Shown: positions 1 through 9,209, counted from the stretch's first letter. The stretch is DNA of 64,000 nt from Streptomyces sp. CB02959 (GCF_002803155.1 NZ_NNBP01000007.1:273535-337534), one strand, 5' to 3'. The notes: a model not told the origin generated them from the letters alone. Numbers and translations: made by a program.

Positions 1-1
1 C

Positions 2-349
2 CTCGCCGCCCTGCGCCCCCACTGCCTCGCCCTCGTCACCGCCGGCGAACTCGACTCCCACCTCCTGCTCCTGGCCGGCGTCCCCGCCGAGATCCGTGGC
101 TCCTACCGGCACAGCCTCCTCGGCCCACTCCACGCCTACGACACCGAACACGGCACCGACCTGGTGCACACCCTCACCGTGTTCCTGGAGGCCAACGGGG
201 CCTGGCGTACCGCGGCCACGGAACTCCACATCCACGTCAGCACGCTCCACTACCGCATCGGCCGCATCGAGCAACTCACCGGCCGCGACCTGTCCACCGC
301 CCGCGACCGCGTCGACCTCTACCTCGCCTGCACGATCAGCGACCACTGA
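2..349 (+). CDS. PucR-type helix-turn-helix regulator, C-terminal part (runs off the window start)
   Basis: The frame is open from the first bases and ends at TGA 349, so only the last ~115 residues are visible. They show the end of the PucR C-terminal HTH region: a segment reading LGPLHAYDTEHGTDLVHTL, then FLEANGAWRTAATELHIH and STLHYRIGRIEQLTGRDL. In this family the domain binds DNA, usually to control purine, proline or aromatic catabolism through an N-terminal sensory region that lies outside the window. The target cannot be deduced. No terminator hairpin is obvious in the following 360 bases. Confidence 0.85.
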   Translation, partial: LAALRPHCLALVTAGELDSHLLLLAGVPAEIRGSYRHSLLGPLHAYDTEHGTDLVHTLTVFLEANGAWRTAATELHIHVSTLHYRIGRIEQLTGRDLSTARDRVDLYLACTISDH

Positions 350-712
350 AGCGTGCATGGCCGCCACGCCCGTGATCCAGTCCACTGTGACTTCCTCGCC
401 AGCTGCCGGCCCCGCTACGGCGCCTGACGGATAGTGCGGGGCCTGGGATCGCCGGGTCCCGGCGCAGCGCAAGGCCCGCCGCGAGCTCGGACACCAGCCG
501 CAGAGTAGGCCGCGACCTGGGATCTCAGGAGCCATCCACCAAGCGCGCGCCCGGCCCGGGCGTGCGGCAAACGTCTTCCGAGCCTAGGTGGCTGTGCCCC
601 GCGGCGCACTCGAGGACGACCTTGACCGGCTCATCGCAGGAGCTCGCATCGTCGACGGGCCGGTGCCGGACGATGACCGACGGACCCTGCGGGTCGGCGA
701 AGGGGATCGGCC
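350..712. other. Gene-free stretch
   Basis: The short frames here have no start with a ribosome binding site and no recognisable domain. The stretch holds only the leader of the tautomerase gene, with GAAGGGG just before its ATG. Confidence 0.5.
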
Positions 713-1210
713 ATGCCCATATTTGACGTGTACATTCCCGACGGCGCGCTCCAGCCGGACGCCGAGGCGGCGCTGCTGAACCGCATCACCGAGATCCTCA
801 TCCGCAACGAGGGATTCGACCCCGCCGACCCGGTGAGCCGTTCCGTCTCCTGGCTCTGGCTGCACCGACCGGCCGGCGTCTACGTCGGCGGAGAACCCGC
901 GGACGCACCTCGCTACAAGGTCGTCCCGTCCGTCCCCGAGGGCCAGCTCGACGAGCAGAAGCGTGAGAGCGTCATCGCCGAGGTCACCGAGGCAATCCTC
1001 GACGCCGAGAACGGCGCCTGGCCGCGTGACGCCCGCCGGATCTGGGTGTTCCCCACCGAGATCCCCGAGGGCCACTGGGGCGGCCGGGGCCAGATCAGGC
1101 CGCTCGCGACGATCCTCGCCCGGCTCAGCGGCGGCGACACCAAGCGGGCCCGTACGCTCGCGCGTGAGCGGATCGCTGCCAGCCGAGCCGAACACGCCCG
1201 ACTGCCCTGA
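713..1210 (+). CDS. Tautomerase family protein (cis-CaaD/4-oxalocrotonate tautomerase-like)
   Basis: 165 residues beginning Met-Pro. Removal of the initiator Met would expose Pro1, the catalytic base of the tautomerase superfamily. The body fits the longer cis-CaaD-like subfamily (about 150 residues, two fused beta-alpha-beta units): an early YIPDGALQPDAEAALLNRIT helix and a late WVFPTEIPEGHWGGRGQ segment. The family tautomerises or dehalogenates small 2-oxo acids in the cytosol; the substrate here is unknown. The ATG at 713 is preceded by GAAGGGG, which decides the start. The gene appears monocistronic; the convergent neighbour is a truncated MarR gene. Confidence 0.8.
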   Translation: MPIFDVYIPDGALQPDAEAALLNRITEILIRNEGFDPADPVSRSVSWLWLHRPAGVYVGGEPADAPRYKVVPSVPEGQLDEQKRESVIAEVTEAILDAENGAWPRDARRIWVFPTEIPEGHWGGRGQIRPLATILARLSGGDTKRARTLARERIAASRAEHARLP

Positions 1211-1277
1211 TGAGCGGCGAACGCGAACTGGCCGCCGATAGAAGGCGACTGGGCCCTCTCGGTGCGCTGGACGGCCG

Positions 1278-1631
1278 TCACTTGATGGTGGTGTCGCCGA
1301 GGGCCTCCAGTACCGGCCGGAGGCCCTCGGCGGCCTTCTCGACCAGCTCACGGTCCACATCGGCGAGCAGTCGCGCGTAGTTCGCCAGATGGTCGGTGAA
1401 GGCGGCACCGATGACCTCGTGTCCGCGCTCGGTGAGGTGCATCTTGACAGTGCGCCGGTCCTCTCCGTCGCGCACTCGTTCCACCAGGCCCTTGGCCTCC
1501 ATCTTGTCGGCGCGATTGGTGATCGTGCCGGAGGCCACCATGGATGCCTTGAGGAAGGTCCCGGCGGGGAGGGCGTAGGGCGGCCCGGAGCGCTGCAGCG
1601 TGCTGAGGATGTCGAACTCGCCAACGTCCAA
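1278..1631 (-). pseudogene. MarR-family regulator lacking its N-terminus
   Basis: The frame encodes a MarR winged helix: VGEFDILSTLQRSGPPYAL, then a recognition-helix region SGTITNRADKMEAKGLVERV and the wing DGEDRRTVKMHLTERGHEV, followed by the C-terminal dimerisation helix. MarR proteins are usually 140-170 residues and start with a dimerisation helix that is absent here. The frame is closed by TAA at about 1687 and contains no ATG or GTG before the domain, only a TTG at 1631. It is most likely a 5'-truncated copy; a short TTG-started product cannot be excluded. Confidence 0.65.
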
Positions 1632-2267
1632 GCCGTGTTTGGCGGAGCTTGCTTTCGGGTCGGGGGACGGCGTGGCGGACTGCCGTTAGGGACCTGAAGG
1701 GCTCGCAGACCCGTCCGGCATCGCGTTCACCGTGCCCGCGGCCGCGTCCGGGACGGAGCGCGAGTGCAACCGCGACCGCACCCTTGAGGCCACGAGCCCG
1801 CCCCCAAGCGCGGCAAAGCAAGAAATTAGCGGCGCGGGCGCCATCGACGAGTGATCCATGGTGCCCATGGCCCTCCACCTGCGCCACACCGCCAAGCGGC
1901 GGAGCCGCACCTTGCAAGGCACGAGGCTCCCAGGGAAGTTGTCGGCGTTCCGCGTGCTCGCCGGGCGCCCCCTGACCTCCTGGTCGGGCTGCGACCAGAG
2001 GCGCGACCTGACGTGCGACCAGGAGCGCGACCAGCTCACCTGTCAGCGGCGCCTACGCACACGGCGGGCCCGGCCGAGGTACCCGCACCCCGCCGAGCCC
2101 GCCCGAGGCGCAAGCCCACCACCTGCACTCTGACGGCCCGGGCAAGCCGACACGAGGAACGAGGCTCGTCCGTCGTCCGATCCGGAAGGAATGCACATGG
2201 CACTACAGGTTCTGCCGGTGCGGGAGAGCACACCCGCGCTGTGGAAGAACGGCGGTGGGCGTGCGGA
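1632..2267. other. Gene-free stretch with short GCGACC-rich repeats
   Basis: No frame here resembles a protein. Between about 1755 and 2035 the units GCGACC and GACCAG recur, for example as GCGACCAGAGGCGCGACC followed by GACCAGGAGCGCGACCAG. The stretch lies where the truncated MarR gene lost its 5' end. Confidence 0.4.
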
Positions 2268-3101
2268 TCAGCGCAGTCCGGCGAAAAGGTCGTTCTCGGG
2301 CACGGCCGCGCCGGTGGTGTCTTGGACGCGTACGAAGGTCTCGAGGCCCATCAACTCGGTGAACTTCTCCCGGCCCATCCCGAGGAAGAAGATGTTCTCC
2401 CCTTGGCTGGCGTGCGCGGCCAGTGCATCGAACTTCTGACCGCCGAAGTCGGCGGTGTCCACCCAGGTGGTGATCTCCTCGTCGGGGAGCCCGATCTCGG
2501 CCAGCGCGGCGGCCTCGGCGGGATCCGGCTCGTGGCCGTCCGCACCGAACTCGCGCATGGCCTCCCCGAACCGCTGCATCATCGAGCGGGGCGCTGTCGT
2601 CCAGTACGCCTTAGGTGTCAGCGCGGCCTTCGCCAGCGCCGCCATCGTGATGCGGTTGGCCTGGATGTGGTCGGGGTGGCCGTAGAAGCCGTTCTCGTCG
2701 TAGGTGACGACCACATCGGGGCGGTAGCGTCGCATGAGTTCAGCGAGCCGGTCAGCGCCCTCCTCCACAGGTGTCTGCCAGAAAGATCCAGGGGCGTTGT
2801 TCGTCGGCCAGCCCATCATCCCGGAGTCGGCATAGTCCAGCATCTCCAGATGACTGACCTTGAGGATGTCGCAGCTCGCCTTGAGTTCTTGACGCCGCAT
2901 CAAGGCGACGGCCGCCGGATCGTGTCCGGGGTCACCCGGCTTGACGCCGCCCGGTCCGTCACCGCAACCACCGTCGGTACACGTCACCAGGACGGTGCGG
3001 ATGCCCTCCGCCGCGTACCGCGCGAGGACACCTCCCGTGCTAGTGGCCTCATCGTCGGGGTGGGCGTGCACCGCCATGAGCGTCAAGGGCCAGTCATTCA
3101 T
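2268..3101 (-). CDS. PIG-L/LmbE family deacetylase (Mca/MshB-like)
   Basis: 277 residues. The zinc site signature AHPDDE is at residues 13-18 and the second metal/catalytic segment GHPDH is about halfway, as in GlcNAc-PI de-N-acetylases. In actinobacteria this family includes MshB and the mycothiol S-conjugate amidase Mca, which cleave GlcNAc-type or mycothiol amides in the cytosol. The DGGCGDGPGGVKPGDPGHDP region and GFYGHPDH resemble Mca-like proteins, but the substrate cannot be fixed from sequence alone. A perfect AGGAGG precedes the ATG with 8-nt spacing. The gene stands alone between gene-poor flanks. Confidence 0.85.
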   Translation of the reverse strand: MNDWPLTLMAVHAHPDDEATSTGGVLARYAAEGIRTVLVTCTDGGCGDGPGGVKPGDPGHDPAAVALMRRQELKASCDILKVSHLEMLDYADSGMMGWPTNNAPGSFWQTPVEEGADRLAELMRRYRPDVVVTYDENGFYGHPDHIQANRITMAALAKAALTPKAYWTTAPRSMMQRFGEAMREFGADGHEPDPAEAAALAEIGLPDEEITTWVDTADFGGQKFDALAAHASQGENIFFLGMGREKFTELMGLETFVRVQDTTGAAVPENDLFAGLR

Positions 3102-3884
3102 GAAACAGTCCTCCTGGGTGAAAAGGCATAGGCATGAGTCCGCAGTGGGCGTATGGGCAGGCGCCCCTCAATACCCGGTGTAACTGTGCTGGCCGGACCG
3201 GTGTTCCCGCCGTGCACAGAAACTCCCCTGACCTTGGCCGTGTGGGTCCGCACCGTGGCACACCCCGCCGGCCTCAGTGGCGGGCAACGAGCAGGCTCAC
3301 AACTCCCAGCACCTGGAGAGGGCCGGGGCCACTTCTCACCGATCCCGCGCTCGTCGGTAGCACGACGGTATGGGCAACGGGATGGGGCGCGGTGGCAGGC
3401 CCGGACGAACGCACGCTATGGCCGCGCCTCGTGACCGCGGGCGGTTGAGCAGGCTCGGGTCATCCACCGCCGGCACGCCATCCGACAACGACCCCACGAG
3501 ACGCCGTGGCCGCGCCGGCTGCACGAGCAGACGGTGTGCGCGGTGATGCTGCGGCGCACCACCCACGACCAGACCCGCGCGGTCGACGACGTCACCATGA
3601 ACGACGCCGCGATGATGTGCGCCCGAGCCTTGCGCGCAGGCGGTCTTGAGCCGGGCCAAGGGCCAGGCATCGCCGGCAACCACGAAGGGATCCTCCCACC
3701 GGCCGCTGAGACGGTGGGAGGTGCTCGAAGGCCTGGCGCCGGCGGCGTCGCCGGGGTGCCGCCGTCGCCCCAGACCCGCAGGAGGACCACCGCTTCGACG
3801 GGCTGGATCGGGCCGTGTACGGAGGCGCGCGGCGCCGCCGGCAGAGAGCCCGAACCCCACTGACGTGAGGAAGCCCGCTTCGGG
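3102..3884. other. Long stretch without a recognisable gene
   Basis: Several overlapping frames exist on both strands (the longest about 174 codons), but none has a plausible start with a ribosome binding site or a familiar motif. They look like mutual shadows in GC-rich DNA. The stretch may be decayed coding sequence. Confidence 0.4.
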
Positions 3885-4997
3885 TCAGGTCGTCCCGGTC
3901 AGTCCGGTGGGAACCTGCCACTCGTAGCGACGGCCCTTGTTGGTCAGCCGCAGGCCGTTCTTGAACACAGCCAGCCCCAGCTCGCTTGCCGCCTTCGCGA
4001 CGAGGGGGACGGCGTCACCGGTCTTCCCGTAGCCGAAGTTCATCACAGACCCGGCCTGGAGCGCGGTCTTGGTGAAGTCCGCCGCCGGGACCTTGACCAG
4101 GTCGGCGGCCGGGTCTCCGATCAGGTGCCGGATCAGGGTCGGCCCGGCACCGGTGAAGGCCGGTCCGGGCAACACCTCACGGATGAAGTCGAGGATCGCC
4201 TTGGTCAGGGTGATGCCGGCCTCCGAGGACCTCTGCTGGCGCCGGAGGATGGTGTCGCAGAGTTCCGCGCCGTCTTCGAAGGTGGCCGGGTTGAGCCGGT
4301 TGTCGACGCCCAGGACGTGCCCGACGACCCGCCAGACATGGAAGAAGGCATCGCGGTCCTCGCGCGGCAGGTCGACGCCCAGCCGTCCCAGACCCCGGGG
4401 GATGACGACCGAGAAACTCATCAGTGTCCCGGCCAGGTCCTCCTGGTTGACCGGCAGCCCCCAGTCCCCGTCCCAGTCGTCCTGACGGCCGACGTGGTAC
4501 CGCATGGTGGCGTGCAGCAGGCGGATCTTCTGCGCCGAGCGCAGCCCGCGTCCCCGGGGCCCCAGCCCCCCGTCGTCGAGGACGTCGACCACGAACTGCG
4601 AGGTCTCCATCAGCCGCCGGTACACCCCCGAGGTCAGCCGCTGCGAACGTGCGAGTACCTCGGCCCCGTTACCGCAGCCGTAGCACAGGGGAAGGGAGCC
4701 GCACAGCAGCGTCGAGACGACCAACGCCTCATAGCGGCCCAGCAGGCTGCGACCGCGCTCGATCAGCTCCGGATCGGCCCAATCGGGCAGTACCGAGCTC
4801 AGCTCGAAGTATCGCCGGAGCTGGGGCGGCAGATCGGTGGGCAGCGCCTCGCTGTTCTTGCCGAGCCCGCGCAGCGCCTGCCGCACCTCTTCCTGCCGAC
4901 CCAACTCGTAGGTCTCGGTGATCGCGGCGTCGCCGGCCACATCACCGGTGCCCCGCATCCAGTCCAACACCTCGTCCGTCCACGCACTGGCGGGCAT
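3885..4997 (-). CDS. Oxygenase of the MpaB/rubber oxygenase (Lcp, DUF2236) family
   Basis: About 370 residues from the ATG at 4997, which has AGGAGG five bases upstream; a GTG at 5033 is in frame but lacks such a site. The family signature is visible: LIERGRSLLGRYEALVVSTL, then KIRLLHATMRYHV (the helix that carries the haem-ligand His in latex-clearing proteins) and GLPVNQEDLAGTLMSFS. Family members are haem b dioxygenases or MpaB-type enzymes cleaving isoprenoid double bonds. There is no Tat signal, unlike secreted Lcp, so this is probably a cytosolic homologue with unknown substrate. Confidence 0.75.
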   Translation of the reverse strand: MPASAWTDEVLDWMRGTGDVAGDAAITETYELGRQEEVRQALRGLGKNSEALPTDLPPQLRRYFELSSVLPDWADPELIERGRSLLGRYEALVVSTLLCGSLPLCYGCGNGAEVLARSQRLTSGVYRRLMETSQFVVDVLDDGGLGPRGRGLRSAQKIRLLHATMRYHVGRQDDWDGDWGLPVNQEDLAGTLMSFSVVIPRGLGRLGVDLPREDRDAFFHVWRVVGHVLGVDNRLNPATFEDGAELCDTILRRQQRSSEAGITLTKAILDFIREVLPGPAFTGAGPTLIRHLIGDPAADLVKVPAADFTKTALQAGSVMNFGYGKTGDAVPLVAKAASELGLAVFKNGLRLTNKGRRYEWQVPTGLTGTT

Positions 4998-5120
4998 TCC
5001 TGCCTCCTCGAAGTAGTCACGAGCGACGCCCACCTCTACCAGCCCACAGGGTTCTTCAGCGGGAACATCACCCGTATGAGGAGAGGGCGGTGGCGGACCG
5101 CGAACCAGATAGGTAAGTGA

Positions 5121-5495
5121 TTCGCACGCCTCAACGGGGTTCGTAACCTAAGCATCGCCATCAACAGCGTCGACGCCACATGCAAACACAACGGCCGCAA
5201 CTACATCGTGTGGCAGTACTTCCGCGGGGTCCAAAGGCACACGCCGCGCTGCGGAACAACGACGTGGGGATGGAAATACACTAAGCTGCGCCACGGCTGG
5301 AACAGTGGCATGGACGGCAAGATAAAAAAAGCAATTGCCAACGGAGTCCCAATCGGCCGAGGCGGCTTCTCGATCTACACGAATCAGTGCCCGCCGGTCG
5401 AAAGGTTTCGCACTATCATCGGCACTCCTGCCGGACTGAATGACGTTCTCACCGCGTACAATTTCACAAACCTGGCCAGCGGCGGCACGTGCTGA
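5121..5495 (+). pseudogene. Fragment of a small four-cysteine protein
   Basis: The frame opens after TGA 5118 and gives about 124 residues including LNGVRNLSIAINSVDATCKH, WQYFRGVQRHTPRCGTTTWG and GGFSIYTNQCPPVERF, ending GGTC. It has no ATG and only an internal GTG at 5208. Lower GC and the Cys/Trp/Tyr-rich composition suggest a secreted protein of foreign origin whose signal peptide was lost. I do not recognise the family. Confidence 0.35.
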
Positions 5496-5543
5496 CTCCG
5501 GCGCGGAGGGAAGCCGTCCATCACTGACGAAAGCGAAGGGCGG

Positions 5544-5897
5544 ATGGTTCGCATGGTGGATCAGACGCCAGCAGAGCGAGCCCTGGCCTGCTCATACACC
5601 ACTGGTGACGGACAGGTCAGATTCGACGTCTCCAGCCTGTCGGTCCGGCATCATGCTGACCGCAGCGCGACCTTGACGTACGAGATCGCCGTAGTGCGTC
5701 AAGGCCGCCAGGAGGAACACTGGATGTTCACTCTGCCCTGGGACGACAAGTCCTTCGTGGACGTCCTCACCTCCTCCCACCCCGACCCTCATCGCCTCCA
5801 ACAACTCGTGCACTTGGTTCGCGCCTCGTTGGAAGAGTGGTGGGACACCAAGGGGCGGAACAGGCGAATCGCAAAAATGGGGCGTCAACTGCGCTGA
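5544..5897 (+). CDS. Hypothetical protein, about 117 residues
   Basis: The frame has normal Streptomyces codon bias and no signal peptide or membrane segment. Recognisable features are an aromatic-rich beta-type core (YEIAVVRQGRQEEHWMFTLPW) and a C-terminal helix ending WWDTKGRNRRIAKMGRQLR. GAAGGG lies three bases before the first ATG (5544) and twelve before an in-frame ATG at 5553, so the start is uncertain by three codons. No function can be assigned. A strong hairpin follows the stop. Confidence 0.5.
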   Translation: MVRMVDQTPAERALACSYTTGDGQVRFDVSSLSVRHHADRSATLTYEIAVVRQGRQEEHWMFTLPWDDKSFVDVLTSSHPDPHRLQQLVHLVRASLEEWWDTKGRNRRIAKMGRQLR

Positions 5898-5909
5898 GCG
5901 GCCTCCCCT

Positions 5910-5944
5910 GTAGTCCCCGCCCTGCTTCTTGGGGCGGGGACTAC
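5910..5944 (+). terminator. Intrinsic terminator hairpin
   Basis: GTAGTCCCCGCCC (5910-5922) pairs perfectly with GGGCGGGGACTAC (5932-5944) across a 9-nt loop, 13 bases after the stop of the 117-residue protein. There is no long T tract, as is common in streptomycetes. Confidence 0.7.
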
Positions 5945-6222
5945 TTCATGTCAGCAAAAATCGGTCGCCCGCGCACCCGAGCATGTCGCAGCAGCTATCG
6001 CGAGGGGTCTTGCGCGAAAGCCGTTTTGCGAGACGTTGTGAGAAAGAAGATCAGGGATAAAGCGGACATGGTTCGGCAGGGGTCCGTGGTCTCTCAGAAC
6101 TACTCATCTCTGTGAGCATGAAGCGCAGGGCTGTTGCAAAGTTGCATGATCTCGTGGGTGCCCTGGGTCGAAGTTGCCTCGACGCCATGTCCGTTGCCCC
6201 CTAGCGGTGTTACTGTCGCGCC

Positions 6223-6621
6223 ATGTCCAAGATCGAGATTGACGCGATAGCCGCCGAGTTCTTCGGAGCCTTCGACAACCGCGGCGGCAAGGCCGCGGAC
6301 GTGGCCCGGATCCGCCGGCTGGTCATTCCGGGTGGTGTGATCGTGTCGACCGGGCCGAAGTACACGGTCTACACCGTGGACGAGTTCATCGAGCCGCGCG
6401 AACGCCTGCTCGCCGACGGCCGGTTGGTCGAGTTCTCGGAGTGGGAGACCTCCGAGCGAACCGAGATCGCGGGCGACATCGCGTCGCGTTTCGGCGAGTA
6501 CCGGAAGGCCGGCATCCTGGACGGCGAGCCGTTCGAGGGCGGCGGGACCAAGACCATCCAGTTCGTCCGCACCCCGGAGGGCTGGCGGATCGCGGCGTTC
6601 TCCTGGTACGACCAGCCCTGA
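6223..6621 (+). CDS. SnoaL/DUF4440-like (NTF2 fold) protein
   Basis: 132 residues. The opening helix IDAIAAEFFGAFDNRGGKAADVARIRRL, the segment TVYTVDEFIEPRERLLADGR and the final strand TKTIQFVRTPEGWRIAAFSW fit the NTF2-like cone fold used by DUF4440/SnoaL proteins (small-molecule cyclases, isomerases or binding proteins). No catalytic assignment is possible. The start lacks a clear Shine-Dalgarno sequence. The sequence GGGCTGTTGCAAAG at 6126-6139, just upstream, resembles an insertion-sequence end and may mark a past insertion in the promoter region. Confidence 0.65.
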   Translation: MSKIEIDAIAAEFFGAFDNRGGKAADVARIRRLVIPGGVIVSTGPKYTVYTVDEFIEPRERLLADGRLVEFSEWETSERTEIAGDIASRFGEYRKAGILDGEPFEGGGTKTIQFVRTPEGWRIAAFSWYDQP

Positions 6622-6676
6622 GAGTCCGCAGGTCGCGGCGGTCCAAGGAGCGCGGGCTGGGCCGTCACGCACGCAG

Positions 6677-6734
6677 CGAAGCTCCGGTTGAACGGGGTGA
6701 CCTTCCCAAGTCGCCTCGCACCACCGGAGCTTCG
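6677..6734. repeat. Inverted repeat before the ISAs1-type transposase
   Basis: CGAAGCTCCGGT (6677-6688) and ACCGGAGCTTCG (6723-6734) are perfect inverse complements 34 bases apart. They abut the GTG start of the transposase remnant, so they may be part of the element's left end or a leader hairpin. Confidence 0.45.
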
Positions 6735-6736
6735 AT

Positions 6737-7370
6737 GTGTCGTCAGTCTGCCACCGTCTGCCTGATCAAGTCGCCCGCTCTGGCGGACACTGCGGGTTGT
6801 CGCTGGTGGAGCGGTTGCGGCTGTTGCCGGATCCGCGTCGACGTCGAGGGGTGGGTCACCCGTGCGTGGCGGTGCTGCTGGTTGCCGCCTCCGCGGTTGT
6901 CTCCGGCGCACGCTCGTTACACGGCCAGACGCCCGCCGCCCAGCTGCCGGCCGCGATGACCGGCGACGGCCGAACCGTCACCCAGCTGCGGGTCCCCGAC
7001 AAGACCAACGAAATCACCTGCTTCGCCGCGCTACTGGCGCCCTTCGACCTGACCGGGGTCACCGTCACGGCCGACGCCCTGCACACCCAGTGCGCGCATG
7101 CGCGCTTCCTGGTGGACGAGAAGAAGGCGCACTACCTCTTGGTGGCCAAGGCCAACCAGCCCGAACTGCACCGCAGGCTGCGATCACTGCCGTGGAAGGA
7201 CGTCACCGCCCGCCGCTACGACCGGGAGATCGGCCACGGCCGCCGGGAGACCCGAGTGACCAGGGCCCTCACCGTGACCGACCTCGGCCTCGACTTCCCC
7301 CACGCCGCCCAGGCTGTACGCATCCTGCGCCACCGCACCGACCGCACGACCGGAACCGTCAGCCGGGATG
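6737..7370 (+). pseudogene. ISAs1-family transposase remnant, internally deleted and 3'-truncated
   Basis: The frame starts with the family's N-terminus (LVERLRLLPDPRRRRGVGHP, VAVLLVAASAVVSGARS). It then jumps in frame to the middle of the protein (AAMTGDGRTVTQLRVPDKTNEI, FDLTGVTVTADALHTQCAHA, KKAHYLLVAKANQPELH). It ends at ILRHRTDRTTGTVSR, where homology stops against the 3' end of the LysR fragment. Family members have about 370-400 residues; roughly the segment containing the first catalytic Asp region is gone, so the product cannot be active. The right end of the element is missing. Confidence 0.8.
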
Positions 7371-7392
7371 ACGTCCGGGCCGTCGGCGACGG

Positions 7393-7890
7393 TCAGGGGT
7401 TCGGGGCAGGTTCCTGCACCAGGTTGAGTGCTGTCTCGCTGAAGGCGCGAACGCGGGCTGTCGCACCGCCGGCGGGCCATACCAAGCCCCAGTCCACTGG
7501 CGCGGCGTCCTCGAAGGGGACGTAGACGACGTCGGGTCGAGCGAAGTAGCGCCTGGTGTGGGCGCCGACGGCGAAGACCCCCTCCCCGGCGCCCACGAGC
7601 GTCAACGTCTCGTTGAACGTCATGGCCGAGGGGCCGAGTGCGATGGGCCTCCCCATGGGGGTCCGGCGCGGCGCGCGGTCCTCGCGCAGGGATTCCGGCA
7701 GCGTCTCGGGCATCTGCAGCACGGTCACGCGAGCCAGATCCTCGACGGAGACGGTTGCGCGGCGGGCGAACGGATGCCCTGTCGGCACGGCGAGCATGCG
7801 TGCCTCCCGCACCAGGACCGGCCCCATGACGATGCCCTCCTTGTGCATCGGATGGCAGGTCAACGCTTCCAGTTCGTGCCGCTCCAGCAT
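7393..7890 (-). pseudogene. LysR-type regulator reduced to its effector domain
   Basis: 165 residues match the second half of a LysR protein: GPVLVREARMLAVPTGHPFA, DLARVTVLQMPETLPESL, TFNETLTLVGAGEGVFAVGA and FARPDVVYVPFEDA are the effector-binding domain. The N-terminal winged helix and linker (about 120-140 residues) are absent; upstream there is only the divergent promoter of the SnoaL gene. The frame cannot encode a DNA-binding protein. The decayed ISAs1 remnant touches its 3' end. In intact relatives such a gene would control the adjacent SnoaL/VOC genes, which is inference. Confidence 0.7.
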
Positions 7891-7901
7891 CCCCGCACCC
7901 T

Positions 7902-7955
7902 TCCCATCGTTAATCGAGGCTTCACGATCGTTGCGCAGGTGCGCATTGATGCCCT
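7902..7955. promoter_or_regulatory. Candidate LysR-type operator region
   Basis: Between the LysR remnant and the SnoaL gene lies ATCGTTAATCGAGGCTTC followed by ACGAT, a dyad of ATCGT and ACGAT arms with the T-N11-A character of LysR boxes. It is followed by a TGCGCAGGTGCGCA repeat. The assignment rests on position and symmetry only. Confidence 0.35.
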
Positions 7956-8028
7956 ATCCGGACCGCAGCAGGATCAGAGGCGTTGAAAAGCCGACGCAAA
8001 GGCCGACTCACCTGCACAGGAGAACATC

Positions 8029-8535
8029 ATGTACGTCGTCCGCGACCGCGCCCTGACCACCCCCGCTCACGACACCGCCGCGGCCGTCGCGGAACTCAGG
8101 GACCGGGCGGAGATCGCCGACGCGCTCTACCGCTTCGGCCTGGGCCAGGACCTCAAGGACAAGGAGCTGTTCGCCTCGGCCTTCGCCGCCGACGCCGAGC
8201 TGGACTTCCGCCCGGCCGCCTCCAAGTGGGGGGCCGAGCCGCCGCTGATGTCCGGGCGCGACACCATCGTCGCCACCATTCTGGCCATGTTCACCGGCCG
8301 GGTGGACACCACACACCAGGTCACCAACACGCGGATCACGATCGATGGCGACACCGCCCGGCTCACCGCCCTGGTGGAAGCCCAGCACCTGCTCATCGCC
8401 GACTCCGCCACACACGCGCTGCTGAAGAATCCCTACGACGTCGACCTGGTCCGCGACGGCGACCGCTGGGTCATCCGTCGGCTTCGCATCGACAACACCT
8501 GGTACACCGGCGAACCCACCGCGATCTTCGGCTGA
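8029..8535 (+). CDS. SnoaL-like NTF2-fold protein
   Basis: 168 residues. The family start is clear: LRDRAEIADALYRFGLGQDL, then FASAFAADAELDFRPAASKW and TTHQVTNTRITIDGDTARLT, ending with a strand RWVIRRLRIDNTWYTG. SnoaL_4-type proteins are small cytosolic cone-fold enzymes or binding proteins, often encoded with LysR regulators. CAGGAGAAC sits seven bases before the ATG. It is divergent from the LysR remnant and followed by the broken VOC gene, suggesting it came from a small LysR-controlled operon whose other members have decayed. Confidence 0.75.
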   Translation: MYVVRDRALTTPAHDTAAAVAELRDRAEIADALYRFGLGQDLKDKELFASAFAADAELDFRPAASKWGAEPPLMSGRDTIVATILAMFTGRVDTTHQVTNTRITIDGDTARLTALVEAQHLLIADSATHALLKNPYDVDLVRDGDRWVIRRLRIDNTWYTGEPTAIFG

Positions 8536-8810
8536 CGCCCGCCCCGCAGAACCGCACAAGGGCCTCCCTGACCCGGAGAGCTCATGGCCCTCTCGACTCC
8601 CTGCACAATTCCCCGATCCCGTGGAAAGGGCACGACATGAAGATCGCAGTGACCGGCGGACGGCCGGTACGGACCCGTCACGCCGAGGCCGAGACCTGCG
8701 CCGACCCCAGCAGTTCGATGACGCTGCTCGCCGACTCGGACAGCACCGCCGACGGCTTCACCAGCTACCTTCGGCAGCCCCGCCTGGCGGGCTGCCCTGG
8801 AGGTCTCGGC

Positions 8811-9209
8811 GTGATCGACTCCACCGTCCCAGTCCGGGTGGCCCGGCCCTCGCGGAGCCTCGCGGCCGCCGAACGTTTCTCCGTGGACGGCCTCGGCCTG
8901 GCCGTCCTGTGACGCACGACCGAGCGCGTTCCGGGCGAGCACGACCTGCTGATGGTCGGCCCGCCCGGCGCCGCCTGGCATTTCGAGCTGACGCACGACC
9001 CGGAGCGGCCGCTGGCGCCGACCCCGACGGTGGACGACCTGTTCGTGGTCTACCTCGGCAAGCCGGCGGACGAGTCCCTGATCGACCGCCTGGTCGCGGC
9101 CGGCGGTACCCGCGTTCCGGCACCCAACCCGTACTGGGACGAGCACGGTGTGACGATCGCCGACCCGGACGGCTACCGCCTGGTGCTGTGCTCCCGCACC
9201 TGGGTCTGA
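8811..9209 (+). pseudogene. VOC (glyoxalase-fold) protein interrupted by an in-frame TGA
   Basis: From GTG 8811 (GGAGG seven bases upstream) the frame reads MIDSTVPVRVARPSRSLAAA, ERFSVDGLGLAVL and then TGA at 8910-8912. Without a frame change it continues RTTERVPGEHDLLMVGPPGA, AWHFELTHDP, DDLFVVYLGKPADES, NPYWDEHGVTIADPDGYRLV and stops at 9209. Both halves belong to one VOC domain, and the position of the stop normally holds an aromatic residue before RTTE. A TGG-to-TGA change explains this. The second half could restart at ATG 8952 but would lack half the fold. Confidence 0.75.

Noticed and set aside
3336..3860. 174-codon minus-strand frame and the overlapping plus-strand frame
   Set aside because: No motif, weak start, mutual shadowing.
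6126..6139. IS6-like terminal repeat GGGCTGTTGCAAAG
   Set aside because: A single match of an end with no partner repeat or transposase of that family.
8637..8808. MKIAVTGG-like start upstream of the VOC gene
   Set aside because: Only eight residues resemble a nucleotide-binding start; the rest has no family similarity.
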